Assembly (NCBI GenBank): GCA_964195545.1 | Contig: CAXMQQ010000013.1 | Span: 1 to 8,393 of the forward strand | Reading direction: 5' to 3' | DNA: 8,393 bases | DNA from: JAHEEL01 sp964195545 | GTDB taxonomy: Bacteria > Actinomycetota > Acidimicrobiia > Spongiisociales > UBA5794 | Part shown: piece after piece, positions 1 through 6,799 of the stretch | Layout of the letters: every line of letters begins with the position of its first letter | Position numbering within the stretch: position 1 is the stretch's first letter | Made by a program: the position numbers and the translations under genes | Notes under the pieces: generated by a model | Databases searched by the model: none | Told to the model about the DNA's origin: nothing | The model's input: the letters and a program-made list of their open reading frames with translations, nothing else

Positions 1-47
1 GGGGCCCGGACCTCGTAGCTCGCTGTCTCCGGTGCAACTACGGACTC

Positions 48-248
48 TCAGCCGGTCGTGTCACGACGGGCCGCCACATACGCGGCAATCCAGAAGACAC
101 CGAATCCGCCAAACACAACAGCTGACCAGATTCGCTCTGCCGACGCTTCGATCGTTGCAGCCCGGAAAGCGAAAATGGCCGCTGCAATCAGGCTGAGAAT
201 ACCCAAGACAAAGAACGCGACCGGCGGGAACGACGATCTTCGTGACAT
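48..248 (-). CDS. Small two-helix membrane protein, unknown function
   Basis: This is a 66-residue protein of unknown function. It has a short basic N-terminus (MSRRSS), a hydrophobic segment at about residues 9-28 and a second at about 41-60. They are separated by a short polar linker (about 29-40) that carries Arg and Glu, and the protein ends in RRD. This is consistent with a small inner-membrane hairpin whose two ends face the cytoplasm. I chose the ATG at 246-248 because a GAGGGA Shine-Dalgarno sits 6 nt upstream. An in-frame ATG at 276-278 would add ten polar residues but has only a weak AGCGAG ahead of it. The upstream region holds an inverted repeat and several CTATCG words that may regulate it. 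No signal peptide, metal-binding motif or enzyme motif is visible. The downstream end is close to the window edge, so operon membership cannot be judged. Confidence 0.68.
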   Translation of the reverse strand: MSRRSSFPPVAFFVLGILSLIAAAIFAFRAATIEASAERIWSAVVFGGFGVFWIAAYVAARRDTTG

Positions 249-323
249 AGATGGTCCCTCGTACTTCGGCGATAGCATCTCGCTGACTGACGCCGGCTGA
301 CAGAGTCGAACGGCACAAGGTGG

Positions 324-339
324 CGATAGGCACCTATCG
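324..339. promoter_or_regulatory. 7-2-7 inverted repeat, candidate operator
   Basis: Two perfect 7-bp arms (CGATAGG and CCTATCG) flank a 2-bp centre, CA. The site lies 76-91 bp upstream of the small membrane protein start. Its core word CTATCG/CGATAG also occurs at 270-275 and 394-399, giving four copies in about 130 bp. This suits binding of a dimeric regulator, but no regulator gene is adjacent and no clear -35/-10 pair was found, so the function is inferred. Confidence 0.35.
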
Positions 340-379
340 ACCTAGCGGCTGGGAAGAGCGCCGATTGGTCGAGACCTAC

Positions 380-413
380 CCGGGCTACGTCTCCTATCGG
401 GAGACCGTCCCGG
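380..413. terminator. Strong bulged hairpin, possible terminator without U-tract
   Basis: An inverted repeat can form 13 base pairs: CCGGG (380-384) with CCCGG (409-413), and 387-394 with 400-408 around the 5-nt loop TATCG. It has a 2-nt bulge at 385-386 and a 1-nt bulge at 406. It starts 45 nt past the stop codon of the minus-strand phosphoesterase gene, so termination is the simplest role. Neither strand has a T-run after the stem, so it would be a non-canonical terminator, or instead a leader structure of the next gene. Confidence 0.35.
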
Positions 414-457
414 CGCTTGTACCGTTCGGCAACCGAGCAGCACCAGCCCTGGACGCC

Positions 458-2239
458 TCATCCTCTGTTTGAAGCGATCGCAATCAGCCGGTACAGAGCG
501 GTTCGAGGATTGAAGGATCGGTCGATGAGTCCGTGTCGCGGGTAGTAGCCGCGATCATGGTCCATGAACCCGTCGAGGAATACAGTGACATCCGGTTCCG
601 ATGTCGCCGACCGTGCGGCCTCAGCGACCCGGTCGGCGACCGCTTCGTCGTCGTCGAACGTTGCGCTCTCGCTCCCCCGAGGGAGTTCGACGATCACGAC
701 AGCACGCTTCCCAGATGACTCCGTCAGATCGCGGGCCCGTACCACTCCGTCGACGATCGAGTCTGTCCACGGGATACGAAACACAAGTTCATCGAATCTG
801 CCGTTCGTGTCGATCCCACGCCACCGGTCGAGCAGCGGATCATCGTGGACGCCGAATCCTGCGGCCACAAAGTGGTGCACCGCGGCATCGGACGGCCCCA
901 CCGGAACGATCGGCGCGATCGCGAGGTTCACACCGTTGAACCCCGCTCCACCGATCGAATCGAGCACATCACTGAATCGATCTGGCGAAACGATGATCTC
1001 CCACCTGCTCAGATCGCGTGCCAGGGATGACACCGTATCGAGAACCCGCCGATCCGGAACACCCGCAGAGAAGACACCGAACCGCATACCCCTGGACGTC
1101 AGATCCCTCATCCTCCTGACACCGCCGGGCGTTGACAGGTCTTCGAGCGGAACACGCACGTCGCGGATTCTGGCCTCCAACAGCGCCAGGATCGGTGCAT
1201 CGTTGCGGATCCGCTTGCGAGTGAACTCGTCGAGACCGGCGGTCGGGAAGTCGGCGACAGTCATCCACCCGTGGCGCAGGCTCACACCGATCGGACTCTC
1301 CCACCCCTGATCGAGCACCGTCTCAACTGCCACCGGCAGCGGTTCACCGAACGGAACCGATCCATACGATCGAAGAGGCGTCACGGTGTAGCCGTCGACG
1401 CCGACGTCGACGATGAAGATGCCCAACTTCGGCGGGTCGTCCCTCCCGTTCTCGACCGGCGGACGAACAGCGGCGACTTCGGAGTAGTCCGGACGCACGA
1501 AGCCGGTCGATGGCGCAACGTACAGGTCGGTGGCCTCGTGCCGGTTGTAGAGGAACGTGTGCACATGCCCGGAGAAGACGGCCTCGACCTCATTGCCTTC
1601 GAGTAAGTCAACAAACCACGAGCGCGCCGGCTCGCCGATGTTGTCGTAGTGCTCGTTCTCGTACCGATCCCGTACGAACGGCGGATAGTGAGTGAACAGG
1701 AAGATGCGCTGGCCGGCATCGCTCGCGGCGCCGAGATCGGATTCGAGCCAGCGTCGCTGTCTGGCTTCCCGGTCGAGTCCCGAGTTGAGCACTTGAGTAT
1801 CGACGATCACGAAGTGGACGTCACCAACGTCGAATGATCGGAACGACGGGCCCCATGCATCCTCGAAGACGGGATAGTTCTCTTCTGCGACGGCAGGGAC
1901 GGAGACGAGTGCGTCGGGTTTGTCGCCGACGTCGTGGTTCCCCGGAACGAAGTAGATGGGATGACGAAGCCGCGCATAGACCCCCGCGGCGAGATCGATC
2001 GCTTCGACATGCGTGTCTTCGACGGGGAGGGGATGAACGATGTCTCCGAGATGGACGACGAATGAGGCATCGATGCGGTTGCAGAGGTCGACGATGAACT
2101 CATTGCGCTGCACCAGCCACGCGTTCGAGGGGTAGGCGTCGATCTCCTGCTCGGGTGGACGGATGTGCGAATCGGCAATGACGATGAACCGGAGCCCAGC
2201 ACCGTCACGGGTCGCCGAGCTGTGAGGTCGCACCTTCAT
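458..2239 (-). CDS. Calcineurin-like metallophosphoesterase with C-terminal barrel-like domain
   Basis: This 593-residue protein starts at the ATG at 2237-2239, preceded by an AGAGGA ribosome binding site. The N-terminal domain (about 15-290) carries all five metallophosphoesterase signatures: D23-S-H25, G65-D66, G100-N-H-D103, H184 in FTHYPP, and G224-H-V-H227. A dinuclear metal centre that hydrolyses a phosphoester is therefore expected. The substrate is not determined; cyclic nucleotides, nucleotides and other phosphodiesters are possible in this superfamily. Residues 300-593 are not part of the usual fold. They show about eight hydrophobic strand-like runs alternating with helical stretches, and end in a conserved-looking DxDxGYxPRHGLIDR-type segment (about 560-574) followed by FNPR. 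That suggests a TIM-barrel-like second domain, by pattern only. No signal peptide is visible, so it is probably cytoplasmic. It is divergently oriented to the peptidase gene across 74 bp. The phosphoesterase call is secure; the role is not. Confidence 0.9.
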   Translation of the reverse strand: MKVRPHSSATRDGAGLRFIVIADSHIRPPEQEIDAYPSNAWLVQRNEFIVDLCNRIDASFVVHLGDIVHPLPVEDTHVEAIDLAAGVYARLRHPIYFVPGNHDVGDKPDALVSVPAVAEENYPVFEDAWGPSFRSFDVGDVHFVIVDTQVLNSGLDREARQRRWLESDLGAASDAGQRIFLFTHYPPFVRDRYENEHYDNIGEPARSWFVDLLEGNEVEAVFSGHVHTFLYNRHEATDLYVAPSTGFVRPDYSEVAAVRPPVENGRDDPPKLGIFIVDVGVDGYTVTPLRSYGSVPFGEPLPVAVETVLDQGWESPIGVSLRHGWMTVADFPTAGLDEFTRKRIRNDAPILALLEARIRDVRVPLEDLSTPGGVRRMRDLTSRGMRFGVFSAGVPDRRVLDTVSSLARDLSRWEIIVSPDRFSDVLDSIGGAGFNGVNLAIAPIVPVGPSDAAVHHFVAAGFGVHDDPLLDRWRGIDTNGRFDELVFRIPWTDSIVDGVVRARDLTESSGKRAVVIVELPRGSESATFDDDEAVADRVAEAARSATSEPDVTVFLDGFMDHDRGYYPRHGLIDRSFNPRTALYRLIAIASNRG

Positions 2240-2283
2240 TCTTCCTCTCGTACGCAGGCCATCGATGGGCACGGTACACAACG

Positions 2284-2289
2284 TATGAT
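2284..2289 (+). promoter_or_regulatory. Candidate -10 element for the MtfA-like gene
   Basis: TATGAT matches the -10 consensus at five of six positions and lies 24 bp before the ATG at 2314, inside the 74-bp divergent spacer. No good -35 hexamer is seen 16-18 bp upstream, where ATCGAT occurs, so the call is weak. Confidence 0.25.
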
Positions 2290-2313
2290 GCGCAACCCTC
2301 GAGAGTCGAACTC

Positions 2314-3105
2314 ATGCGCATCGAAACCCCCAGGAAGCGACGCCGTCGGCACGCCGTCGAGGCCCCGTTCCCGGAACGATGGCAGACGCTCCTCGAGACC
2401 AACATGGCACACTGGCGATGGCTCGACGACGACGAGCGCGACAACCTCGGATGCCTCATCAAAGGCTTCCTCTTCGACAAGGGTTTCGAGTGGGTCGACG
2501 ATCTCGAAGAGTCGGAAGAGATCAAGGTTCTCGTGGCTGCGTCAGCCTGCCTCTTGATCCTGGGTCTCGAACAGGCCTACTACCGCGACGTCACCTCGAT
2601 CATCATGTATCCGACTCAGACAACTCAAAAAGGGCGCCGGAGTGCACCCGAAGCGGCCGGACTCGCAACAGATGCGATCGTGCCGATCCTCGGCGAGGCC
2701 ATGTTGCACGGTCCGATTCTCATCGCGTGGGACTCGGCGAGACGGTCGGCGGCTCGCGCGAACACCGGCCACAACGTGATCTACCACGAGTTCGCACACA
2801 AGATCGACATGGCCGATGGAAGCGCTGATGGTCTACCGCCGATGGCGCAGTCGCAGCGGGATCGATGGGAAGAGGTGTGCCGGGAGGAGTACGAAGCCTT
2901 GAGAGATGGCACGAACGATGAGCCCTTCCTCAGCGCATACGGGTCCGTCAACCCCGTAGAGTTCTTCGCCGTCGCCACCGAGTTCTTCTTCGATCGCCCC
3001 CTCGACATGGAGGCTCACCGGCCGCACCTCTACGAAGTCATGGGAGGGTTCTACCGCCAAGATCCTGCGGAGCGCGAGCGCCGGTACAGGGGCCGTAATC
3101 CGTAG
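2314..3105 (+). CDS. mtfA: MtfA-family zinc-dependent peptidase
   Basis: This 263-residue protein matches the MtfA family in length (the E. coli protein is about 265 residues) and in motifs. The zinc site HEFAH is at residues 158-162, followed by the typical KIDMADG...GLP segment, and E223 in FAVATEFFF fits the third metal ligand. E159 would be the catalytic base. In enterobacteria MtfA binds the repressor Mlc and so affects glucose PTS genes, and it has peptidase activity. No Mlc or PTS gene is visible here, so in this organism the target is unknown. The N-terminus is basic (RKRRRR, residues 7-12) and has no signal peptide, which suits a cytoplasmic protein. The start has only a weak GAGAG 8 nt upstream, but no in-frame alternative is better placed. 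The next plus-strand gene begins 145 bp downstream, so co-transcription is possible but not evident. Confidence 0.88.
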   Translation: MRIETPRKRRRRHAVEAPFPERWQTLLETNMAHWRWLDDDERDNLGCLIKGFLFDKGFEWVDDLEESEEIKVLVAASACLLILGLEQAYYRDVTSIIMYPTQTTQKGRRSAPEAAGLATDAIVPILGEAMLHGPILIAWDSARRSAARANTGHNVIYHEFAHKIDMADGSADGLPPMAQSQRDRWEEVCREEYEALRDGTNDEPFLSAYGSVNPVEFFAVATEFFFDRPLDMEAHRPHLYEVMGGFYRQDPAERERRYRGRNP

Positions 3106-3113
3106 CCCGTAGT
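3093..3113 (+). repeat. Three tandem 7-bp units across the stop codon
   Basis: CCGTA recurs at 3093, 3100 and 3107 with an exact 7-bp period (CCGTAAT, CCGTAGC, CCGTAGT). The middle unit supplies the TAG stop of the MtfA-like gene. Just after it, GTCGGTTG occurs twice (3112-3119 and 3126-3133). This is probably minor slippage-type repetition with no known function. Confidence 0.5.
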
Positions 3114-3211
3114 CGGTTGACGGCTGTCGGTTGCAGGTGTCTCATCTGCGCCGCAACTCGCGGACTCCGAGCGGGGCCGACCGCACACGGGCATCCCCGA
3201 CGCCGGCTACG

Positions 3212-3217
3212 TATCAT
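3212..3217 (+). promoter_or_regulatory. Candidate -10 element for the amidohydrolase gene
   Basis: TATCAT matches the -10 consensus at five of six positions and lies 33 bp before the ATG at 3251. The hexamer at the usual -35 distance (GGGCAT) is poor. It would give a short leader that still contains the GTGGGG ribosome binding site. Confidence 0.22.
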
Positions 3218-3250
3218 CCGACGACACCAGCGGAGAGAAGTGGGGCGAGC

Positions 3251-4489
3251 ATGACCAGCGCGAATTCGTTGACGATCCGGTCGGCCCGGCTCCGTGGTGG
3301 ACCTGGCCTGTTCGACATCGTGATCCGCGACGGCGTCATCGAGTCGATCACCGCCCAGGGCGAGGCCGGACCCGACGCTGTCGAAATAGACGCTGCAGGC
3401 AACCTCGTCACCGAGTCATTCGTCAACACACATCTTCATCTCGACAAGGTCTTCACGCTGCAACGCCTCGGCGACGCTGCCTTGACCGACTACCAGAGTG
3501 GGGACATGAGCAAGGCCATGTCGGCCATCGAGACCGCCGCCGCCGTCAAAGTGGGCCAGGACGCCGATGTGATGCTCGCCTCGGGGAGGAGAGCCCTGGC
3601 GATGGCGGCATACTACGGAAATACCCACATCAGGGCACTCGCCGACGTCGACTCCAAAGCGGGCGTTCGGGGCGTCGAAGTCCTCGTGGCACTGCGAGAG
3701 GAGTTCTCGGGAGTGGTCGACCTTCAAGTCGTGGCGTTCGCTCAAGATGGAATCATCCGTGAACCAGGAACCGAGGATCTTCTCCGGACATCCATGGAGA
3801 TCGGAGCTGATGTCGTTGGGGGCATCCCGTGGATCGAGTACACCGAGGCCGCCATGGCCGACCACGTGCGCATCGTCTTCGACATCGCTGTTGAGAACGA
3901 CGCCCCCGTCTCGATGCTGCTCGACGATGCCGGCGATCCGGGACTCCGCACACTGGAGATGATGGCAACTGAGGCGCTTCGTCAGGGATGGGAGGGACGG
4001 GCGCTCGCCCACCACGCGAGGGCGATGCAGCTCTACCCCGACCCGTACTTCGAACGCCTGGTGGCCCTACTGTCCGCGGCCGACGTTGCAGTGGTCTCCG
4101 ATCCTCACACCGGACCGCTGCACGCCAGGGTGCGCGAACTGATGGCTGCCGGTGTGAACGTCAGCCTCGGTCAGGACGACATCTCGGACGCCTACTACGC
4201 CTTCGGCCGGAACAACATGCTCGAAATCGCATTTCTCGGTGCGCACCTCTTGTGGATGATGTCGGAAGCCGACATGGAGTTGCTCTACGACGCCGTCACC
4301 GTCAACCCGGGCGCTGCGATCGGCCTGGACGCGCACCGCCTCGCCGTCGGCAATGTCGCCAACCTCGTGATCCTCGAAGGACACACCGTCGCGGAGGCGC
4401 TGCGTTTCCACGTAGCCCCTCGAGCTGTGATCAGTCACGGCACGTTGATCGACCGTGACGCCATGAAATCGGGCGCCGGAGTTCCGTAG
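3251..4489 (+). CDS. Cytosine-deaminase-like amidohydrolase with altered active site
   Basis: This 412-residue protein belongs to the amidohydrolase superfamily, cytosine deaminase (CodA)/AtzC-like branch. E. coli CodA has about 427 residues. The start at 3251 has GGGG 5 nt upstream; extending to an in-frame ATG at 3131 would add 40 residues unlike the family. Visible family features are H61-L-H63-L-D-K, Q165 in FAQDGI (the CodA position that contacts cytosine), E in PWIEYT, H255 in AHHARAM, D309-D310 in GQDDISD, and a C-terminal GNVANLVIL strand. By alignment from memory, the CodA HCDE motif is replaced by LLDD (223-226). The third metal-ligand His thus becomes Leu, and the catalytic Glu becomes Asp. 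The protein may therefore use a different metal arrangement or substrate, or be catalytically impaired. The intact ORF and preserved fold motifs argue against simple decay. It would be cytosolic, acting on a heterocyclic or amide substrate. Calling it cytosine deaminase itself would be unsafe. Confidence 0.85.
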   Translation: MTSANSLTIRSARLRGGPGLFDIVIRDGVIESITAQGEAGPDAVEIDAAGNLVTESFVNTHLHLDKVFTLQRLGDAALTDYQSGDMSKAMSAIETAAAVKVGQDADVMLASGRRALAMAAYYGNTHIRALADVDSKAGVRGVEVLVALREEFSGVVDLQVVAFAQDGIIREPGTEDLLRTSMEIGADVVGGIPWIEYTEAAMADHVRIVFDIAVENDAPVSMLLDDAGDPGLRTLEMMATEALRQGWEGRALAHHARAMQLYPDPYFERLVALLSAADVAVVSDPHTGPLHARVRELMAAGVNVSLGQDDISDAYYAFGRNNMLEIAFLGAHLLWMMSEADMELLYDAVTVNPGAAIGLDAHRLAVGNVANLVILEGHTVAEALRFHVAPRAVISHGTLIDRDAMKSGAGVP

Positions 4490-4491
4490 CC

Positions 4492-5703
4492 TCAGCCGGC
4501 CAATGCCTGATCGAGGTCCGCGATGATGTCTTCAACAGCTTCGATGCCGACGGAGAGGCGGACCAAGCCGTCGGTGATACCCGACGCGGCGCGCTCCTCC
4601 GGAGGAACCATGCGGTGCGTCAGCGATGCAGGGTGCTGGACCAAAGTGTCGACGTTCCCGAGGCTAACTCCAAGCTTGGCGAGTTGGACCCGGTCGAGAA
4701 GGCCGGTAGCGGCGTCGTACGAGCCAAGATCGAAGGCGATCATGGCGCCGAACCCATCCATCTGGCGAGCTGCGACATCGTGTCCGGGATCCTCGGGCAG
4801 ACCTGGATAGTGGGTAGCGGTGACCGCAGGATGTTGGTCGAGGAACCGTGCAACGGTCATGCCGCTCTCTGAGTGACGGGCCATCCTCAGGGGAAGCGTC
4901 TTGAGTCCGATGTTCGTGAGCCAGCAGTCGAAGGGGCTCGGCACACCACCGATGCCACCGACCAGAGGCTTGAGTCGGTCCGCCATCCACTCGGGATCAC
5001 GGGCCACCACCGCGCCTCCGACGACCGTGCCGTGGCCATTGATGTACTTAGTGGTGGAGTGAACGACGACGTCGGCGCCGTGCTCGAGCGGGCGCTGCAG
5101 GATCGGCGTCGCAAACGTGTTATCGACCACCAACGCCGCTCCATGGGAGTGTGCGATCTCGGCGGTGCGGGCGATGTCGATGATCGACATCGTCGGATTG
5201 GCCGGCGTCTCCACGTACACCACCGTGGTGTTGGGGTGCGTCTCCAATTCGTGTTCGAGCGCCTCCGGTTCGAGACCCAGGATCCGGCTATTCGTAATCC
5301 CATACCCGGTGAGCACATTCGAGATAAGGCCGTCGGCCGAGCCGTAGAGCACCCGCTGAGTGACAAGGTGATCGCCCGCCCTGGCGAGGCCCATCAGCGC
5401 CGCGCTGATCGCCGCCATACCCGAGCTGAAAATTTCGGCCGTGACCTGCCCGCGATCCTCCCCCATCCCGATTCCCTCGAGAGCAGCGATCTTGCGAGCC
5501 AAGGCGGTCCGGGACGGGTTACCCCGACGGGTGTAGACATACCCGTCGGTCTCACCGCTGGTCAAAGCCTTGACGGCATCCATGTCATCGAACGTGAAGG
5601 TCGAGGTCTGGAAGATCGGGGCGATGTGGGCGCCGGACGGATCGTGAATCTCGCCGCCATGAACCGCCGCCGTTGCCATACGCCGCTGAAGGTCAGTACT
5701 CAT
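4492..5703 (-). CDS. PLP-dependent trans-sulfuration enzyme (Cys/Met metabolism family)
   Basis: This 403-residue protein starts at ATG 5701-5703, with GGGAG 6 nt upstream. An extension to 5844 would add 47 unfamily-like residues. It has the full fold-type I Cys/Met metabolism signature: Y57-T-R59-RGNP (phosphate contact from the partner subunit), SSGMAA (93-98), D194 in VVDNTFATP (pyridine nitrogen), K219 in HSTTKYINGHG (Schiff base) and R382 in VRLSVGIE (substrate carboxylate). Members are usually cytosolic tetramers. The specific reaction is ambiguous. The GGVPSPFDCWL segment (252-262) resembles cystathionine gamma-synthase or gamma-lyase, while VQHPASLTH (355-363) resembles methionine gamma-lyase or O-acetylhomoserine sulfhydrylase. 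The Cys that typifies methionine gamma-lyase after LYG is Ser122, so that activity is less likely. It is convergent with the amidohydrolase and divergent from the redox gene. I recognise no SAM or other riboswitch in its leader. Confidence 0.93.
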   Translation of the reverse strand: MSTDLQRRMATAAVHGGEIHDPSGAHIAPIFQTSTFTFDDMDAVKALTSGETDGYVYTRRGNPSRTALARKIAALEGIGMGEDRGQVTAEIFSSGMAAISAALMGLARAGDHLVTQRVLYGSADGLISNVLTGYGITNSRILGLEPEALEHELETHPNTTVVYVETPANPTMSIIDIARTAEIAHSHGAALVVDNTFATPILQRPLEHGADVVVHSTTKYINGHGTVVGGAVVARDPEWMADRLKPLVGGIGGVPSPFDCWLTNIGLKTLPLRMARHSESGMTVARFLDQHPAVTATHYPGLPEDPGHDVAARQMDGFGAMIAFDLGSYDAATGLLDRVQLAKLGVSLGNVDTLVQHPASLTHRMVPPEERAASGITDGLVRLSVGIEAVEDIIADLDQALAG

Positions 5704-5848
5704 CGTGGACTCCCTTCGAGAATCTGCGGACCCATTGTGCCATTGCCAACGATGTCGAGAATTGCCCGTAGGGGGACGCAGGAAGCCGGGACCGAAATCA
5801 GCCGAACTGAACGGACCTCTTCGATAGTCCATGCCAGAAACCATCGAT

Positions 5849-5881
5849 CACAGTCGTCACCTCCGACGCACCGTGACTGTG
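5849..5881. promoter_or_regulatory. Inverted repeat in the divergent spacer
   Basis: CACAGTC (5849-5855) is perfectly repeated in inverse as GACTGTG (5875-5881). Allowing a 3-nt GTC insertion in the left arm extends it to 9 bp (left 5849-5860, right 5873-5881) around a 12-nt centre. It sits between the divergent starts at 5703 and 5918, nearer the plus-strand gene, so it could be an operator or an RNA leader hairpin. Confidence 0.28.
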
Positions 5882-5917
5882 GAACATTGGAATCCGGTTC
5901 GTTGTTGAATCGGCCGT

Positions 5918-6466
5918 ATGACAACCTCATCGTCCCCCGAAACCGTCGCCGACATCGCTCTCGCTGATCCCGACGGCAATCCCACAATGCTCGGAGCGTT
6001 CAGTGCCGACCCGCTCGTCGTGATCCTCGTCCGCTACTTCGGGTGCCTCCCATGCCAGGAGTTCGTGCGAGATCTCGACGGCGAACTCGATCGATTTCCC
6101 TCAGGGACCCGTGTGATCGCCGTTGGAGGATCGGCCGACCACCAGGCAAGATGGCTCCGACGCACCAAGGGTGTAGAGATGCCCCTCTTGCTCGATCCCG
6201 ATCAGGCGGTTCGGGGGGTCGCCGGTGTGGGCGATCTGTCTGCCCGCCAGATGCCCAGCCTCGGTGGGGCGAGCAACTACGTCAAGTCTCTGATCCGCGG
6301 CTTCCGCCCTCAGGTGCCAACCGCCGATGCGATCAAGGCCCCCGGCATCGTCGTCTTCGACTCCGGGTTCAACGTGATGTGGGTCCATCAAGGAGAGACG
6401 CTGGGCGACTACCCGCCCATCGATGAACTCATCGACCGAATCGAATCGTTGACCACACCCCGCTAG
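5918..6466 (+). CDS. Peroxiredoxin-like (AhpC/TSA) thioredoxin-fold protein
   Basis: This 182-residue protein has a thioredoxin fold of the AhpC/TSA-like antioxidant type. A strand-rich start leads into VVILVRYFGCLPCQEFVRDL, where C43 and C46 form a CxxC redox motif at the start of a helix. P142 in APGIVVFD fits the cis-proline strand, and WVHQGETLGDYPP (155-167) matches the family's C-terminal pattern. The expected role is thiol-dependent reduction of peroxides or disulfides in the cytoplasm, as there is no signal peptide. The natural reductant and substrate are unknown. No Shine-Dalgarno precedes the ATG. TTGAAT at 5905-5910 could be a -10 placed for a leaderless or near-leaderless transcript, which is common in Actinomycetota, but this is weak. 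It is transcribed divergently from the trans-sulfuration gene, which may hint at shared thiol-related control. Confidence 0.84.
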   Translation: MTTSSSPETVADIALADPDGNPTMLGAFSADPLVVILVRYFGCLPCQEFVRDLDGELDRFPSGTRVIAVGGSADHQARWLRRTKGVEMPLLLDPDQAVRGVAGVGDLSARQMPSLGGASNYVKSLIRGFRPQVPTADAIKAPGIVVFDSGFNVMWVHQGETLGDYPPIDELIDRIESLTTPR

Positions 6467-6799
6467 CCGCCCACACGAATCGCGAGCGTACAGGCCGGCC
6501 CTTGGGAGACATCCACACCCGCGCGACGAATCGAGTCCGCGACGTTTGGTCGAACCTGTCCGACCCGGTGGGGCGATCGAGAATTCCCGCCGCTACGCGA
6601 GATCCATGGCTATCGTTCCGTCAGCCGCATCGGGTGGAGGTCAGCGCATCGTCGCTTCCCCGGTGATCACACGGCACAGTTTCTCACCCGGTTGGACCAC
6701 CTCTTCTGCCGAGACTCGAACCCGCAGGCGACATCGATCGCGCGGTCGAGCGAGACATCGGCATATCCAGCGACCGCCCCGTTTGGGGTAGGAGACAAC
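6467..6799. other. 333-bp intergenic stretch, no gene recognised
   Basis: No reading frame here has family resemblance or a ribosome binding site. I see a self-complementary GTGATCAC (6663-6670) and a short GGTCG/CGACC inverted repeat (6548-6552 with 6561-6565). A tRNA-T-arm-like string lies on the minus strand near 6711-6725 but lacks the rest of a tRNA. The stretch probably holds the helicase promoter and perhaps a long 5' leader, as is common for DEAD-box RNA helicase genes. No clear -35/-10 pair stands out. Confidence 0.4.

Noticed and set aside
564..1310. Long plus-strand open frame opposite the metallophosphoesterase gene
   Set aside because: Its translation is Ser/Arg/Thr-rich with no motif, as expected from the antisense of a GC-rich gene, while the opposite strand encodes a complete recognised protein.
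3131..3250. 40-residue N-terminal extension of the amidohydrolase
   Set aside because: The extension is low-complexity and unlike the family, and the ATG at 3251 has a purine-rich ribosome binding site and gives the usual length.
5704..5844. N-terminal extension of the trans-sulfuration enzyme to an ATG at 5844
   Set aside because: The added 47 residues do not resemble the family, whereas the ATG at 5703 has a good GGGAG ribosome binding site and the expected length.
5704..5917. Possible SAM-type riboswitch upstream of the trans-sulfuration gene
   Set aside because: I looked for SAM-I, SAM-II, SAM-IV and SAH riboswitch core sequences on the minus strand and recognised none.
4873..5967. 364-codon plus-strand open frame opposite the trans-sulfuration gene
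   Set aside because: Arg/His-rich translation without family motifs; the minus-strand gene has all catalytic residues. It is an antisense shadow.
6690..6735. Minus-strand string GCGGGTTCGAGTCTCGG that resembles a tRNA T-arm
   Set aside because: One of the five T-stem pairs fails and another is a G-T wobble. No anticodon arm, D-arm A-box or matching acceptor strand lies at the right distance upstream. It is at most a chance match.
6692..6799. 36-residue N-terminal extension of the helicase
   Set aside because: The ATG at 6800 follows GGAG at ideal spacing and directly begins the standard helicase N-terminus (FAQLGL).
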